Shown here: positions 54,378 to 63,011 of the stretch, one piece after another
Numbering within the stretch: position 1 is the stretch's first letter
How the letters are laid out: the number at the start of each line of letters is the position of its first letter
From: Clostridiaceae bacterium
GTDB lineage: Bacteria; Bacillota; Clostridia; DSM-8532
Length of the DNA: 64,000 nucleotides
Assembly (NCBI GenBank): GCA_012522505.1
Contig: JAAYKJ010000215.1
Span: forward strand, 31,559-95,558
Direction: 5' to 3'
Program-made: the position numbers and the translations under genes
The notes under the pieces: model-generated
What the model was told of the DNA's origin: nothing
What the model saw: the letters and a program-made list of their open reading frames with translations, nothing else
The model's database searches: none

Positions 54378-54962
54378 TTATGTATTCTCAAGCGAATAGA
54401 TCTTATCCATTAATGCATTCGCCATTTCCTGCATTTCGGTTTTGGTTGCCTTATGACCATTTTCACTGCTCACCCGATATGGCGTCCCATATACCACCCG
54501 AAGCTTTGAAAACAACTTGTACGTGCCGAAAATACCAACTGGCAGTATTGGCACACCGGATTCAAGAGCAAAAAGAATCGCTCCGTTTTTCGGTTTCAGT
54601 TTTTTCCTTCTTTTATTTCTCCGGTGCCCTTCCGGGAAGATACCTACAGTCTTACCTTCTTCAAGCAGCTTCAGGGTTGTTTTCGCAGCATGCATATCAC
54701 CATGTCCCCTTTTGACGGGATATGCCCCTAATCCCTTTAGAATCACATTCAACAGGGGTATTTTAAAAAGCTCCTGCTTTGCCATAAAGTAAATGCGCAT
54801 TGGCAACCTGGGCCCGAATAAAAACATGTCCAACATGCTGATATGATTGGCGCAAACAATCAACGGACTATTTTTAGGTACGTTCTCCAAACCTTCAATT
54901 CTCGTTCTGTAGAATATGGCAAAGAAAATATTGCTTAACCAACAAACAAACCGATATAACAT
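54378..54962 (-). CDS. plsC: 1-acyl-sn-glycerol-3-phosphate acyltransferase
   Basis: The 194-residue membrane-associated enzyme adds the second acyl chain to lysophosphatidic acid. The acyltransferase motifs are present: CANHISMLDMFLF (HxxxxD), PVKRGHGD and the FPEGHRRNK box, then VPILPVGIFGTYK. An N-terminal hydrophobic stretch anchors it. It begins one base after the cmk stop, with AGGATTTGAA overlapping that stop, so translation is coupled. ispH-rpsA follows 51 bp downstream. The order cmk-plsC-ispH is a common clostridial arrangement. Confidence 0.92.
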   Translation of the reverse strand: MLYRFVCWLSNIFFAIFYRTRIEGLENVPKNSPLIVCANHISMLDMFLFGPRLPMRIYFMAKQELFKIPLLNVILKGLGAYPVKRGHGDMHAAKTTLKLLEEGKTVGIFPEGHRRNKRRKKLKPKNGAILFALESGVPILPVGIFGTYKLFSKLRVVYGTPYRVSSENGHKATKTEMQEMANALMDKIYSLENT

Positions 54963-54963
54963 T

Positions 54964-55635
54964 TCAAATCCTCGCCTTTATAATATCCAGTATCATCCCA
55001 ACAGATTTTTCAAGCGGGAACCCGGTTGTATCCAGCATTATCGCATCATCCGCTTTTTTCAGCGGGCAGAAATCCCGGTTGCTGTCATTGTTGTCCCGGT
55101 ATTCCATATCCTGTTTCACTTCCTCGAAAGTCTGTTTCAGGGTTCCTTTTTCCTGCAATTCCTCATATCTTCTTTTTGCCCGGTCCTCAACGGAGGCTGT
55201 GAGAAATATCTTCACATCTGCATCTGGAAGCACATAGGTTCCAATATCTCTGCCATCCATAACAACACTGTTCTTTTTAGCTATCTCCTGTTGCAGTTCT
55301 ACCATTTTCATCCGAACAACAGGGACCACAGCGACATTGGAGGCTCCCACCGTCACATCCGGTGTTCGGATGCGCTCACTGACATCCTCGCCATCCAAAT
55401 AAACAAGCTGACGTCCATCCTGATATACCACACTGATATCGATGTCTTGAACCATTTGCGACAACTTGTCGCTGTCTTTGGTATCGATTCCGGATTGAAT
55501 CGCCTTCAGTGCCACCGCCCGATACATCGCTCCTGTATCCAGATATAGTATTCCCAATTCCTTTGAAACCATTTTGGCCATAGTGCTTTTTCCCGCACCA
55601 GACGGACCGTCAATGGCAATTTGTATCTTCTTCAC
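54964..55635 (-). CDS. cmk: Cytidylate kinase
   Basis: The 223-residue enzyme phosphorylates CMP and dCMP with ATP. The P-loop is IDGPSGAGKSTMAKMV at the N-terminus, followed by LDTGAMYRAVALKA and the CMP-binding VVMDGRDIGTYVLP near residue 155, plus ASVEDRAKRRY in the lid. Length and order are standard. I chose the GTG at 55635 because GGAGGGATTAGT precedes it; the track begins six codons earlier with an ATG inside that region. It is the first gene of the cmk-plsC-ispH/rpsA operon. Confidence 0.94.
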   Translation of the reverse strand: MKKIQIAIDGPSGAGKSTMAKMVSKELGILYLDTGAMYRAVALKAIQSGIDTKDSDKLSQMVQDIDISVVYQDGRQLVYLDGEDVSERIRTPDVTVGASNVAVVPVVRMKMVELQQEIAKKNSVVMDGRDIGTYVLPDADVKIFLTASVEDRAKRRYEELQEKGTLKQTFEEVKQDMEYRDNNDSNRDFCPLKKADDAIMLDTTGFPLEKSVGMILDIIKARI

Positions 55636-55796
55636 ACTAATCCCTCCATGCACCTGTGTTATGTTGCATTACAGGTGCTGCTAATACATTCCGGGCTTTG
55701 GGTCTTCCCTCAACAATCCAATTGGCTACAGCTGCATTGACTCTGAAGCACCCATTGAACAATGAGGTTTTGTAATAGATGAATCTGACACAGACA

Positions 55797-56228
55797 TTAT
55801 ACAACCCTGTGCCCAATTCCTATCGATATTTCATTTAGATGCAACAACCCGATACCAAAGAAAACACACACGGCAACGTGCTCGCGATAACGTGCAACTC
55901 CTATTTTCCCACCCACATTCAGGCCAATGGCCTTCGTGGTGATCTGACCAAGTGCTTCCCGGGTTGCACCCGCCACAGCCCCTTCCTCGGCATGACTTTC
56001 AACAATGACACCTTCCCGTTTTGACGAAACCACTGCTCTTTCAATGATTTTCATGATGGATGTGATAAAATCACCGCCATAATCCACAGCACAGGACTTT
56101 ATACCTATTTGCTGATATTCATGCTTCAAGGCTTTCTCTTCTTCCCGATTCGAAGACAGCGCCATAGTAATCGCCGCCTTGACCACGTCCTTGCTGCCAT
56201 ATTTCATCGGGTTTTGTTCATTTAACAT
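55797..56228 (-). CDS. HutP-family RNA-binding protein
   Basis: The 143-residue protein matches the HutP family: GSKDVVKAAITMALSSNREEE near the N-terminus and a C-terminal core with GAVAGATREALGQITTKAIG, GKIGVARYREHVAVCVFFGIG and HLNEISIGIGHR. In Bacillus HutP is a histidine- and Mg-dependent antiterminator of the hut operon. No hut gene is visible here, so the target is unknown; clostridial homologues are often orphans. GGGAGGTTATT supports the ATG at 56228. It lies 161 bp upstream of cmk. Confidence 0.85.
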   Translation of the reverse strand: MLNEQNPMKYGSKDVVKAAITMALSSNREEEKALKHEYQQIGIKSCAVDYGGDFITSIMKIIERAVVSSKREGVIVESHAEEGAVAGATREALGQITTKAIGLNVGGKIGVARYREHVAVCVFFGIGLLHLNEISIGIGHRVV

Positions 56229-56474
56229 AATAACCTCCCGGATGATTAGTCCGTTCTTTTTTTCTGCTACCATATCATTGCTTTGGGAAAGCCATGGAAA
56301 AATTTCTATAGATTCCCTGCATGAGGTTCCAGCCGTGCTGCAACCGGGTACATTCGGAATGGGATTATCCGGTATGCTGAAGTTAAAACCTTATATTTTT
56401 GGGAACCCTTGATGGTGCTCCAAACCATATCCATATTATATTAAAGCAGATTCCGGAATACAATTGAATCCATT

Positions 56475-57641
56475 TTAATAAAGATACTCTGTCAGTTCAT
56501 CGGCTATTGTTTCCAGACGCCCATTATCATCCAGGAACCCCAGAATTGTATATCTGTCCCGAATATACATCGCCTTGAGTATACTATTGTGAAATAAATC
56601 CTTCGATATTCCCAAACCCGCAGGGCTATCTGGCATTCGCACTGTAGACAGAAGAGATTGTATTTCCTGTGCATCGGGTGAGATAAAGCCCTCCGGTAAG
56701 ATATCAATGACTTTTTGATAAGCCAATGCTGTTACATGGCTGGCTACACCAACCATATTTCCGTGTAGCGCATGTTCATGCCCTTTTGCCAGAGCATCCA
56801 TTTCCCAGTAATGGCTTAAATGATGTTCGGCACCAGAAGCAGGACGCGAATTGCCATATAGGCCCATCGCCAAACCGGATAAAATCAGTGCATCCATCAA
56901 TTTTACCGCAGAATCCTCCTGACCCTGCATAAGCAAATCAGCACATGCGATCACCGCCTGAACAGCTCTTTCTACCAGCAACATGCACTCCTTACACCGG
57001 TGCTCACCATTAATTTGTGCTGATAGATTCCAGTCTGCCAGTGCGGTCAGCTTTCCCAGTACATCTCCAAACACGGCCTGAATCATGATTTCAGGCGCAT
57101 CGCAAAGGATTTCGGGCTCTGACAGGATAAACCTGGGATAGCCAACAATAAAGGATATTTTCTTTCCATGAACAATCAATGGAGAGACCGATGATGCATA
57201 TCCATCCATTGAAGGCGCTGTCGCAATGATTCCATAAGGGGTTTTGGTCCTTGCAGAAATATACCGGCAGAGATCATTGATTACACCGGAGCCCACTGCG
57301 AGAATGAAACCTGTGTTTTCATCCAAATGGGTCATAACCTCACCCAGCGACCTCTCATCCGGAACCACATCATGGTCGCGATGTATGCAGCACAGTTTCA
57401 TTGTATAACCGTGTTCGGAAAGCTTCTGCCCTATCCTTTCTCCGATAACACCATATGTATTGCCATCGGCAACCATCAGAATTTCAGTTTTTATAAATGG
57501 ATTTAGAATTTGTGGAAGATGCGACAGTGTATTCCTCTGGTATTCTATTCTTTCAATCGGAATGGTATGCTTTCTCCCACAGGAGCACTCAAAAGAACGG
57601 TTGAGTATTTCATTAGGTGACAGATGTCTGAATGATTCCAT
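56475..57641 (-). CDS. sn-Glycerol-1-phosphate dehydrogenase, AraM/EgsA type
   Basis: The 388-residue protein belongs to the iron/zinc-dependent dehydrogenase-like superfamily. The nucleotide-binding glycine loop is LAVGSGVINDLCRY near residue 118, and the conserved ATAPSMDGYASS and metal-binding region with GAEHHLSHYWEM (two His) and EHALHGNMVGVA follow. This matches AraM, which in Bacillus reduces DHAP to sn-glycerol-1-phosphate for archaeal-type heptaprenyl ether lipids. An N-terminal Cys-rich element (FECSCGRKH) resembles the AraM head. GGAGGGTTAACA precedes the ATG. No pcrB-like partner is visible. Confidence 0.87.
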   Translation of the reverse strand: MESFRHLSPNEILNRSFECSCGRKHTIPIERIEYQRNTLSHLPQILNPFIKTEILMVADGNTYGVIGERIGQKLSEHGYTMKLCCIHRDHDVVPDERSLGEVMTHLDENTGFILAVGSGVINDLCRYISARTKTPYGIIATAPSMDGYASSVSPLIVHGKKISFIVGYPRFILSEPEILCDAPEIMIQAVFGDVLGKLTALADWNLSAQINGEHRCKECMLLVERAVQAVIACADLLMQGQEDSAVKLMDALILSGLAMGLYGNSRPASGAEHHLSHYWEMDALAKGHEHALHGNMVGVASHVTALAYQKVIDILPEGFISPDAQEIQSLLSTVRMPDSPAGLGISKDLFHNSILKAMYIRDRYTILGFLDDNGRLETIADELTEYLY

Positions 57642-57749
57642 TGTTAACCCTCCATATAGACTTTGCTAGTTCTTTTGCTCTGGTTTCATGGATGAAGCAG
57701 CGCTTTTACCTTACTATACCATACAGCAGAGTTTAGCCGCAATATGAGA

Positions 57750-58175
57750 TTATTTCACGACCACCTTTCCGATTCTGTGAAGACCTTTGGTTAGCGGCAG
57801 AGAAGTCCGTGAATATTTCAATTCAATATTGTCCGAAGTTTTTTTGATAACAAGGGACACTCCAGGCAAGCCATTAAGCACCCAAGTCTCCAGAACATCG
57901 CCTTCCATTACACTTATGGTGACAGGAAACTCTTCCACCAGAATGCAGCGCTCACCATTTTTGTAGATCATCACATCCAACATTCTATACTGACCAAGAA
58001 CATCCAGTGTTACAGTACCTCTTTCAACCAAAGACTGGAATAGCTTAAGGGGAGCACCTTGATAGGGATCCTCAGGAAGTTCAGTCCATATCGGGTAAAT
58101 CCGGATGATTTGAACACCGATTAGTACAATACACATAATGATCGATAGGAATATGAAAAACCAACCCATTTTCAC
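57750..58175 (-). CDS. Membrane-anchored protein of unknown function
   Basis: I do not recognise this 141-residue protein. It has one N-terminal hydrophobic helix (FFIFLSIIMCIVLIGVQII), then a soluble, beta-rich domain (VTLDVLGQYRMLDVMIYKN and VSLVIKKTSDNIELKYSR). The predicted topology is a membrane anchor with an extracytoplasmic domain. The start is a GTG at 58175 or an ATG at 58169, both with weak binding sites. It lies between the FAD enzyme and the dehydrogenase genes, with gaps of 258 and 108 bp. Confidence 0.55.
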   Translation of the reverse strand: MKMGWFFIFLSIIMCIVLIGVQIIRIYPIWTELPEDPYQGAPLKLFQSLVERGTVTLDVLGQYRMLDVMIYKNGERCILVEEFPVTISVMEGDVLETWVLNGLPGVSLVIKKTSDNIELKYSRTSLPLTKGLHRIGKVVVK

Positions 58176-58432
58176 AAGATATCACGCAACCCTATTCGCT
58201 TATTTCCCGGCGAACCCGGGTTTGTTTATTATTCCCTCTGATGTGATATTTTAGACAGAATCGACTGAATTCCATGAAGGTTCGCATACTCGTGTTCAGT
58301 TCATTCTGACAGAATCATACAAACAAATCTTCATTCGCATTCTATTATTAATTCATAAACGGATACTATCTTTTGGCTTGATATGCTGTATGTTCCCGTA
58401 ATGGATGGTTGCTTTTGAATATCGCGTTCGGA

Positions 58433-59659
58433 TTATACACTGTTTCCGGCTGTATACCCGGTTGAAAATGCTACCGTCAGGTTGAATCCTCCCGTATATG
58501 CATCAACATCAAGCACTTCTCCGGCAAAATATAGCCCTTTTATGATCCGGGATTCCATTGTGCTCGGCTCGATCTCTTTTACGGAAACTCCGCCCGCGGT
58601 GACAATGGCTTCATCAATTGGCCGGGATCCGGAAATTTCACATGTCAGGTTTTTCATTAGTTTCACGAATGCAAGTCTTTCTTCCCTTGAAATCTGATGA
58701 ACGGGCTTATCAGGAGGGATCCTGCTTAACTTGACCATCACTGGAATCAACAGATTCGGAAACAATTCATTCAATGAATTTTTAAACTGTTTTCTGGAAT
58801 ATTTTACAAAATCGCGCTGCAGACGGCTATCCAGCTTATTTTCGTCCAAGGCAGGTTTTAGATCGATCGAAAGGTAAACGTTCTTGTAATCATATTTCAT
58901 GATATGGCGGCTTGCACTTAAAATGACAGGACCGGTAACACCGAAATGCGTGAACATCATTTCTCCGAAATCATCATAAATTCTTTTTCCTCTTTTATCA
59001 GAAAGATAGATTGCAACATTTTTCAGAGACAATCCCTGCAGTTCACGTACCCACTCCTCTTTTGTGTTAAGCGGCACCAGTGACGGCTTTAGATCTGTGA
59101 CTGTATGACCAAGCTTTCGGGCCATCTCATGGCCTTCTCCGGTGGAGCCAGTTCCAGAATACGAAACTCCACCTGTTGCCACGATAACGGCGTCCAGGCT
59201 TTCTACTGTGCCATCTTTTAGCTTAACACCAGTAACAGAATCATCTTTTATCAGGATTTCTTTTACCAGGCTATGATAAAGGATTTTCCCCTTGTTTTGA
59301 ATGACGTAATCACGCAGTGCATCAGCGGCATCCTTTGCCTTGTCTGACGCCGGGAAAACTCTTCCCCCACGTTCAATTTTAATGGGAACGCCCCTTCCCT
59401 CGAAAAAATCCATGGTCTGTGCATTGGAAAAAGTATACAGTGATGAGTACAGAAATCTGCCATTTCCCGGAACATTGGATATGAAGGTATCAATATCACA
59501 TGTATTGGTAATGTTACATCTGCCTTTCCCAGTAATGCGTACCTTTTTCCCGGCTATATCATTCTTTTCAAAAACAAGAACACGATGCCCCCGTTCAGCT
59601 GCTCTACCTGCAGCCATTAGACCGGCAGCACCGGCTCCGATAACACCTACTTTTTTCAT
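58433..59659 (-). CDS. FAD-dependent oxidoreductase, HI0933/YhiN family
   Basis: The 408-residue flavoprotein has the dinucleotide-binding GVIGAGAAGLMAAGRAAERG at the N-terminus, then AGKKVRITGKGRCNITN, typical of the HI0933/YhiN family, and GGVSYSGTGSTGEG. The C-terminal FAD motif is GLYFAGEVLDVDAYTGGFNL. Relatives are annotated aminoacetone-oxidase-like or putative NAD(P)/FAD oxidoreductases; no activity is proven for most. GGAGATTTAG precedes the ATG. It lies 89 bp after the RpiR regulator gene and may be co-transcribed. Confidence 0.88.
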   Translation of the reverse strand: MKKVGVIGAGAAGLMAAGRAAERGHRVLVFEKNDIAGKKVRITGKGRCNITNTCDIDTFISNVPGNGRFLYSSLYTFSNAQTMDFFEGRGVPIKIERGGRVFPASDKAKDAADALRDYVIQNKGKILYHSLVKEILIKDDSVTGVKLKDGTVESLDAVIVATGGVSYSGTGSTGEGHEMARKLGHTVTDLKPSLVPLNTKEEWVRELQGLSLKNVAIYLSDKRGKRIYDDFGEMMFTHFGVTGPVILSASRHIMKYDYKNVYLSIDLKPALDENKLDSRLQRDFVKYSRKQFKNSLNELFPNLLIPVMVKLSRIPPDKPVHQISREERLAFVKLMKNLTCEISGSRPIDEAIVTAGGVSVKEIEPSTMESRIIKGLYFAGEVLDVDAYTGGFNLTVAFSTGYTAGNSV

Positions 59660-59748
59660 CTAAATCTCCATGCCATCCGTCTATTACCAGCGGCAACCAA
59701 TTTATTCAGGGGCAACGCTTTTTTCAATGCGACCACATCTGCGTTGAC

Positions 59749-60630
59749 TTAATCGGGTTGATGGGTTGTTGCTGGATCATCCTTTTCATACACCTGGTAT
59801 TCATCCCATATTGTTTCCAGCTTTTCCAGGTTATGTTGTATTTGTTCCTTTCGCTTCATACCAATAGCAACAATGATGGCATTAATGACACTCAATGGCG
59901 CGACCAAAGAATCTACAAAGGAATTCATACCACTCCTTGCAAATAATGAATAGCTCGCACTTTTTGCAAGGGGAGAATCCACATTGTCTGTAATGGCGAT
60001 AACCGTAGCTCCCTGCTTCCAGGCAAACTCCATCGCTTTGGTTGTTCTTTTGGAGTAGCGTGGAAAGCTTATTCCAATTACAACATCACTTTCGCCGGTG
60101 TTGATTATCTGTTCGAACATTTCGCTGACACTGGTAGTATGCACCAGTCGGACATTTTCAAAAATCAAGTTGAAGTAAAATCCCATAAAGCCAGCCAGCG
60201 AAGCCGAACTTCGCACCCCAAGAATGTATATTTGCTTCGCTTTCAAAATTTCTTCCACGATAGTATTAAAATTGTCTGCATCTATTTCTTCCATCGTTTC
60301 TTTAATTTTATTCAAGTCCGAATGCAGAACACTCTTAATAACATTTTCCTTGTCGATTCTGTTGGAAGAAACCTCAAGCCGCTGAACTGCTGTCAGTTTG
60401 CTCTTGATCAGCTTCTTTAGCTCTTTCTGAAGCTTTGGATACCCGTCAAAGCCCAATTCTATGGGGAAACGAACCACTGTTGATTCGCTGACACCCACCG
60501 CCTCCCCCAATTGAGCAGCTGTCATATAAGCCGCTTTGCCATAATGGTTCATGATATATGTGGCAATCGCTTTATGACCTTTGCTGAATGATGAATATTT
60601 GTCCCTCATTAAACCGATCAGGCTGTCCAT
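59749..60630 (-). CDS. MurR/RpiR-family transcriptional regulator
   Basis: The 293-residue regulator has an N-terminal helix-turn-helix (AAQLGEAVGVSESTVVRFPIE near residues 35-55) and a C-terminal SIS domain that binds phosphosugars (AKQIYILGVRSSASLAGFMG and SDVVIGISFPRYSKRTTKAM). AAGGAGACCTGAT supports the ATG at 60630. Family members usually control sugar or amino-sugar genes near them; here the neighbours are a FAD enzyme (downstream) and a HAD phosphatase (upstream), so the regulon is not evident. Confidence 0.9.
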   Translation of the reverse strand: MDSLIGLMRDKYSSFSKGHKAIATYIMNHYGKAAYMTAAQLGEAVGVSESTVVRFPIELGFDGYPKLQKELKKLIKSKLTAVQRLEVSSNRIDKENVIKSVLHSDLNKIKETMEEIDADNFNTIVEEILKAKQIYILGVRSSASLAGFMGFYFNLIFENVRLVHTTSVSEMFEQIINTGESDVVIGISFPRYSKRTTKAMEFAWKQGATVIAITDNVDSPLAKSASYSLFARSGMNSFVDSLVAPLSVINAIIVAIGMKRKEQIQHNLEKLETIWDEYQVYEKDDPATTHQPD

Positions 60631-60764
60631 ATCAGGTCTCCTTTTCATCGAACATTTATTAATACTCCATTCAACATAACTATATTATTTTGCAGGATAA
60701 AAAGCAAGATCATGCAAATTTTCTATTAGTCATGTTCCTAACAAACTCTCTTTTGTCCAAAACG

Positions 60765-60868
60765 ACATAAACCCCCGCCTATTCGTGCTTTTTGCTTGAC
60801 GCAAAAATAAACTTCCCATTTTCGTAGCCTTAGCCACACGGGGCAGGCGTCTTTGGTCATTTGATAAA
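60765..60868 (+). repeat. Dispersed structured repeat, copy F (tail part)
   Basis: The plus strand reads CTATTCGTGCTTTTTGCTTG, GACGCAAAAATAAACTTCCC, TTTTCGTAGCCTTAGCC, ACACGGGGC and TGGTCATTTGATAAA. The blocks match the right half of copy C. Its last 12 bases cover the stop codon of the HAD gene, so the C-terminal FIK and the stop are repeat-like sequence. Confidence 0.68.
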
Positions 60869-61651
60869 TTTCTCTATAACATGAGCTACACCATCATTCT
60901 CATTTGATAATGTGACAAAGTCCGCTGCCTTTTTTATTTCTGCGGGTGCGTTATCCATGGCTACTCCCAGTCCTGCATATTCGATCATGGACAGATCATT
61001 AAAGCCATCTCCCACAGCAATCATTTCTTCCCGACGAATACCATAGTGCTCACCCAATTTCCCAAGGGCTATGGCCTTTGATGCCTTTACATCCACAAAC
61101 TCCAAGAAGATAGGCTGTGAAGTATGAAAGTTTACAGACGGGCTTAGCAGACCCCGCATTTCTCTTTCGAAGGTATTTATCCGTTGAATTTCATCATACC
61201 AAAGCATTTTATTAATGCCTTTTTCGAGTAAATCACGTACATCCCTGTAGAGTTTTGGTTCAGTTCCACTAAGCTGGCTATACTGTGCTGCCCGTTCATC
61301 GGGACGGTTAACAAACAACTGATTGTCAGCCCAGATTGCCATCGTTGTATTTCGCTCCCGTCCAAGCTTTTCTATCAAGACAGCATCTTCTTCCCGTAAA
61401 GTACATGAGTATATGACTTTCTTGCTGGAACCAGTAATAACCATAGCGCCATTATAGGTAATCACAGGTATATCCACCTCTAATTGCTCGGTAATCATTG
61501 CCACACCCTGAACAGGCCTCCCGCTGGATATGGTAAAAATAACGCCCCTGTCGATCACCTGATGTATCGCTCTTTTTGTTTTTTCTGTGATTTCACGATT
61601 GTTGTTAAGTAGGGTTCCATCAACATCCACTGCCAATAGTTTGTATTTCAT
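60857..61651 (-). CDS. Cof-type HAD-IIB phosphatase
   Basis: The 264-residue HAD hydrolase starts LLAVDVDGTLLNNN (nucleophile Asp, motif I), followed by ISSGRPVQGV (motif II), a cap domain, and GDGFNDLSMIEYAGLGVAMDNA (motifs III-IV). These are the Cof/IIB features of sugar- or nucleotide-phosphate phosphatases; the substrate is unknown. GAGGAGCTTCGA precedes the ATG. The gene is bracketed by repeat copies F and G in inverted orientation, and its stop codon lies in copy F. It may be a separate unit from rpiR, which is 226 bp downstream. Confidence 0.88.
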   Translation of the reverse strand: MKYKLLAVDVDGTLLNNNREITEKTKRAIHQVIDRGVIFTISSGRPVQGVAMITEQLEVDIPVITYNGAMVITGSSKKVIYSCTLREEDAVLIEKLGRERNTTMAIWADNQLFVNRPDERAAQYSQLSGTEPKLYRDVRDLLEKGINKMLWYDEIQRINTFEREMRGLLSPSVNFHTSQPIFLEFVDVKASKAIALGKLGEHYGIRREEMIAVGDGFNDLSMIEYAGLGVAMDNAPAEIKKAADFVTLSNENDGVAHVIEKFIK

Positions 61652-61697
61652 TCGAAGCTCCTCTCTTTTTCGGTATGTAATTGCGTTCTGCTCTTTT

Positions 61698-61781
61698 TAT
61701 CAAATACGCCTAAGACCTCTTTCTGGCCTAAAGGCCATAAACAGAGGAAGTGTATTTTAGCCGCAAGGGCTAAAAAATGGC
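61698..61781 (-). repeat. Dispersed structured repeat, copy G (tail part)
   Basis: Read on the minus strand: TTTTTTAGCCCTTGCGGCTA and AAATACACTTCCTCTG, then TTTATGGCCTTTAGGCCAG and GGCGTATTTGATA. Both hairpin arms of the repeat tail are intact. It lies between the HAD gene and copy H, in the 430-bp gap before trmB; the rest of this gap shows no gene. Confidence 0.8.
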
Positions 61782-61941
61782 TTTACCCCTTAGGGCACAA
61801 CACTTATTATAGCAAATAAATGCCTGCCTGCAATGAGTGAAAATGAAGTTTTCCTGGTTCATTTACAATAAACGATAAACCCGGTATAATAGATTTGCTC
61901 GGGTACTTTACAACGCTCCATCCCAACTGTAAGCTAATCCT

Positions 61942-61976
61942 ATGAGCGCTTGCACAAATTATGCGCCAAACCGTGT
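61942..61976 (+). repeat. Dispersed structured repeat, copy H (head fragment)
   Basis: TATGAGCGCTTGCACAAATT followed by ATGCGCCAAACCGTG matches the head block of copies A, B and C. No tail follows; trmB starts 108 bp downstream. Confidence 0.7.
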
Positions 61977-62083
61977 TAAGATCAAAGAGAAAAAACGATC
62001 TACGGCAAAAGATTTAGGGAGCTTTTGACAAAGCGCATGTTATCCGCAAGAGTAAAACCCGTTTTTAAAGGAGGCTATTTGTC

Positions 62084-62731
62084 TTGAGGCTCAGAAATGT
62101 TCCAGGTGCTCGAGAAAAACTGCAAAATCACCCAAACTTTATTACTAAACCTGAAAATTTGAAGGGAAAATGGTCCGAATATTTCAAAAATTCAGATCCA
62201 CTCCATGTTGAAATCGGTTCGGGCAAAGGCAAATTTATCACAACACTTGCGAATCAGAACTCTGACATCAATTATATCGCAATGGAAAAATTCGCCACCG
62301 TATTGTTGAAACTCATAAAAAAGACACCGGAAGAAGGGTTGCCCAACCTTGCGGTAATAAACTGCGAGGCTGAATTGATAGCTCAGTGTTTTGATCCGGG
62401 TGAAATCAGTAAGATTTATCTGAATTTCTCCGATCCCTGGCCAAGAAAACGCCATGCAAAGCGACGACTAACCAATATTCGGTTTCTTCAGGTTTATAGT
62501 AAGCTTCTGAAGGATGATGGAACGATCTCCTTTAAAACAGACAATCAGGATTTATTTGATTTTTCAATTTCTCAATTCGAGCTTGCCGGGTTCCTTTTGC
62601 AGGACATTACATACGACCTGCACAAGAGTTCACTTCTGGAAGGAAATATCACAACGGAGTATGAGGAAAGGTTTATCAGCCAGGGCTTGCCCATCTATGG
62701 TCTCACCGCTTACAAGAACAGCGGTAAATAA
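62084..62731 (+). CDS. trmB: tRNA (guanine-N7-)-methyltransferase TrmB
   Basis: The 215-residue SAM-dependent enzyme makes m7G46 in tRNA. The SAM motif is VEIGSGKGKFI near residue 40, and the family signature YLNFSDPWPRKRHAKRRL lies near residue 115, followed by KTDNQDLFDFS. The start is a TTG at 62084, preceded by AAAGGAGGCTATTTGTC, a strong site at suitable distance. Length is standard. It is on the plus strand, followed 80 bp later by tRNA-Trp, and lies downstream of repeat copies G and H. Confidence 0.94.
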   Translation: MRLRNVPGAREKLQNHPNFITKPENLKGKWSEYFKNSDPLHVEIGSGKGKFITTLANQNSDINYIAMEKFATVLLKLIKKTPEEGLPNLAVINCEAELIAQCFDPGEISKIYLNFSDPWPRKRHAKRRLTNIRFLQVYSKLLKDDGTISFKTDNQDLFDFSISQFELAGFLLQDITYDLHKSSLLEGNITTEYEERFISQGLPIYGLTAYKNSGK

Positions 62732-62765
62732 CCTGCTGTTCTTGCGAAAAACCTTTTGTTTCTTA

Positions 62766-62795
62766 TTGACATGACAGCTGCTTTTATTGTATACT
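62766..62795 (+). promoter_or_regulatory. Sigma-A promoter of tRNA-Trp
   Basis: TTGACA, an 18-bp spacer and TATACT lie 16 bp before the tRNA gene. Confidence 0.85.
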
Positions 62796-62811
62796 TGAAT
62801 TCGTCAGTCAA

Positions 62812-62887
62812 AGGGGAGTAGCTCAGCTGGTAGAGCAACGGTCTCCAAAACCGTGGGCCGCGGGTTCGATCCCTGTCTCCCCTGCCA
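62812..62887 (+). tRNA. tRNA-Trp, anticodon CCA
   Basis: The cloverleaf has acceptor stem AGGGGAG/CTCCCCT, discriminator G, anticodon stem ACGGT/ACCGT with loop CTCCAAA (anticodon CCA), a T arm with GGTTCGATCCC and an encoded CCA end. It is transcribed from its own promoter and ends in a hairpin terminator. Confidence 0.97.
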
Positions 62888-62891
62888 GATG

Positions 62892-62925
62892 AAAGTCTGT
62901 AATCTCAGTGGTTACAGACTTTTGT
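62892..62925 (+). terminator. Intrinsic terminator of tRNA-Trp
   Basis: AAGTCTGTAA-TCTCAGTGG-TTACAGACTT forms a 10-bp stem followed by TTGTTATTT. Confidence 0.82.
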
Positions 62926-63011
62926 TATTTACTCCCATATGGTGTTAGATATGCGTTTCGGGGACTATTTGGCTACTATTGACCAAAAAAGCTATAGTTA
63001 ATTAGATCTAC

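Noticed and set aside
4969-61976. CRISPR array as the source of the repeats
   Set aside because: Copies are kilobases apart, on both strands, of unequal length and without regular spacers; no cas gene is present.
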